Positions 5,794-6,188 of a stretch of 6,188 bases of DNA are shown here, in pieces; position 1 is the stretch's first letter; every line of letters starts with the position of its first letter. A program made the position numbers and the translations under genes. The notes below the pieces were generated by a model, which saw only the letters and a list, made by a program, of their open reading frames with translations, did not search any database and was not told where the DNA came from. This stretch comes from Candidatus Marinamargulisbacteria bacterium SCGC AG-343-D04. Lineage in GTDB: Bacteria; Margulisbacteria; Marinamargulisbacteria; GCA-2716485; GCA-002719695. The stretch spans positions 1 to 6,188 of the forward strand of contig QFBQ01000064.1 of NCBI GenBank assembly GCA_003265885.1, read 5' to 3'.

Positions 5794-6188
5794 TTGAGCC
5801 AAGAAAACTTAAAGAAATTCGCTTCAATTAAAGTCGTAGGCGTCGGTGGTGGCGGTGGAAACGGTATCAACCGTATGGTAGCAGAAGGTGTTCAGGGTGT
5901 AGAGTTTATTGCTGCAAATACAGATATACAGGCCTTAAGTGTATCTTTAGCAGATAGTAGTGTTCAAATTGGTGCGAAGCTTACAAAAGGTTTAGGTGGA
6001 GGAGCAATTCCTTCTATTGGGGAGCAGTCTGCAAAAGAAAGTAGAGAAGATCTAGAAGCGCAGTTAGAAGGCGCTGACATGGTTTTTATTACGGCAGGAA
6101 TGGGTGGAGGTACTGGAACGGGGGCTTCTCCAATTATTGCACGTATTGCGAAAGATTTAGGGGCCCTGACGGTAGGGGTTGTGACAAA
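5794..6188 (+). CDS. ftsZ: Cell division protein FtsZ, N-terminal part (cut by window edge)
   Basis: Tubulin-like GTPase that polymerises at midcell into the Z ring and recruits the division machinery. The window holds 131 complete codons of the GTPase domain from a TTG start. Visible landmarks are the glycine-rich loop VVGVGGGGGNGINRM (14-28), EFIAANTDIQAL (37-48), GAKLTKGLGGGAIPSIG (60-76), EGADMVFITAGMGGGTGTGA (92-111) containing the tubulin signature GGGTGTG at 104-110, and ARIAKDLGALTVGVVT (116-131). The N-terminal extension before the first strand is short (about 11 residues). Small departures from the common consensus are Gly24 where GNA is usual, Gly69 in GLGGG where GLGAG is usual, and Ser74 where Glu often stands. 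The upstream neighbour is valS, not ftsA or ftsQ, so the gene is not in the usual dcw order here. FtsZ proteins are normally about 350-400 residues, so most of the gene lies beyond the window. Confidence 0.97.
   Translation, partial: MSQENLKKFASIKVVGVGGGGGNGINRMVAEGVQGVEFIAANTDIQALSVSLADSSVQIGAKLTKGLGGGAIPSIGEQSAKESREDLEAQLEGADMVFITAGMGGGTGTGASPIIARIAKDLGALTVGVVT

Overview
The window is a chromosomal stretch from an A/T-rich bacterium that uses the standard code: Trp is TGG throughout, and valS ends in TGA. Its Shine-Dalgarno sites are strong (AAAGGAGA before two genes) and it uses some TTG starts. The lineage cannot be fixed from sequence alone. The valyl-tRNA synthetase is the 'type 2' form that I associate with Archaea, Rickettsiales and many Actinobacteria. 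The FtsZ N-terminus is of general bacterial type and does not look specifically rickettsial to me. A lipoprotein with a clean lipobox shows a cell envelope with lipoprotein processing.

Layout: (1) 1-848, minus strand: the N-terminal 282 codons of folC (dihydrofolate/folylpolyglutamate synthase), running off the left edge. (2) 849-967: a short divergent intergenic region with four GTATA(G/C)A-like repeats. (3) 968-1927 (possible earlier start at 947), plus strand: an unrecognised protein of about 320 residues. It reads as a very divergent protein-kinase-like fold that has lost the HRD and DFG motifs, so it may be a pseudokinase. (4) 1928-2151: intergenic, with a very short reading frame behind a good ribosome-binding site and, at its right end, an intrinsic terminator for the minus-strand gene that follows. 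(5) 2152-2943, minus strand: an orphan lipoprotein of 263 residues. (6) 2944-3049: divergent promoter region. (7) 3050-5671, plus strand: complete valS. (8) 5672-5793: A/T-rich intergenic region with an extended -10 promoter. (9) 5794-6188, plus strand: the N-terminal 131 codons of ftsZ, starting at TTG and running off the right edge.

The three recognised genes are housekeeping: folate polyglutamylation, charging of tRNA-Val, and the division ring. They share no pathway, and every gene appears to be its own transcription unit. The two unrecognised genes lie between folC and valS, converge on each other, and look like an accessory insert between core genes. The pseudokinase-like protein is the best candidate for something undescribed. 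I see no CRISPR array, tRNA or rRNA gene, insertion sequence or attachment site.
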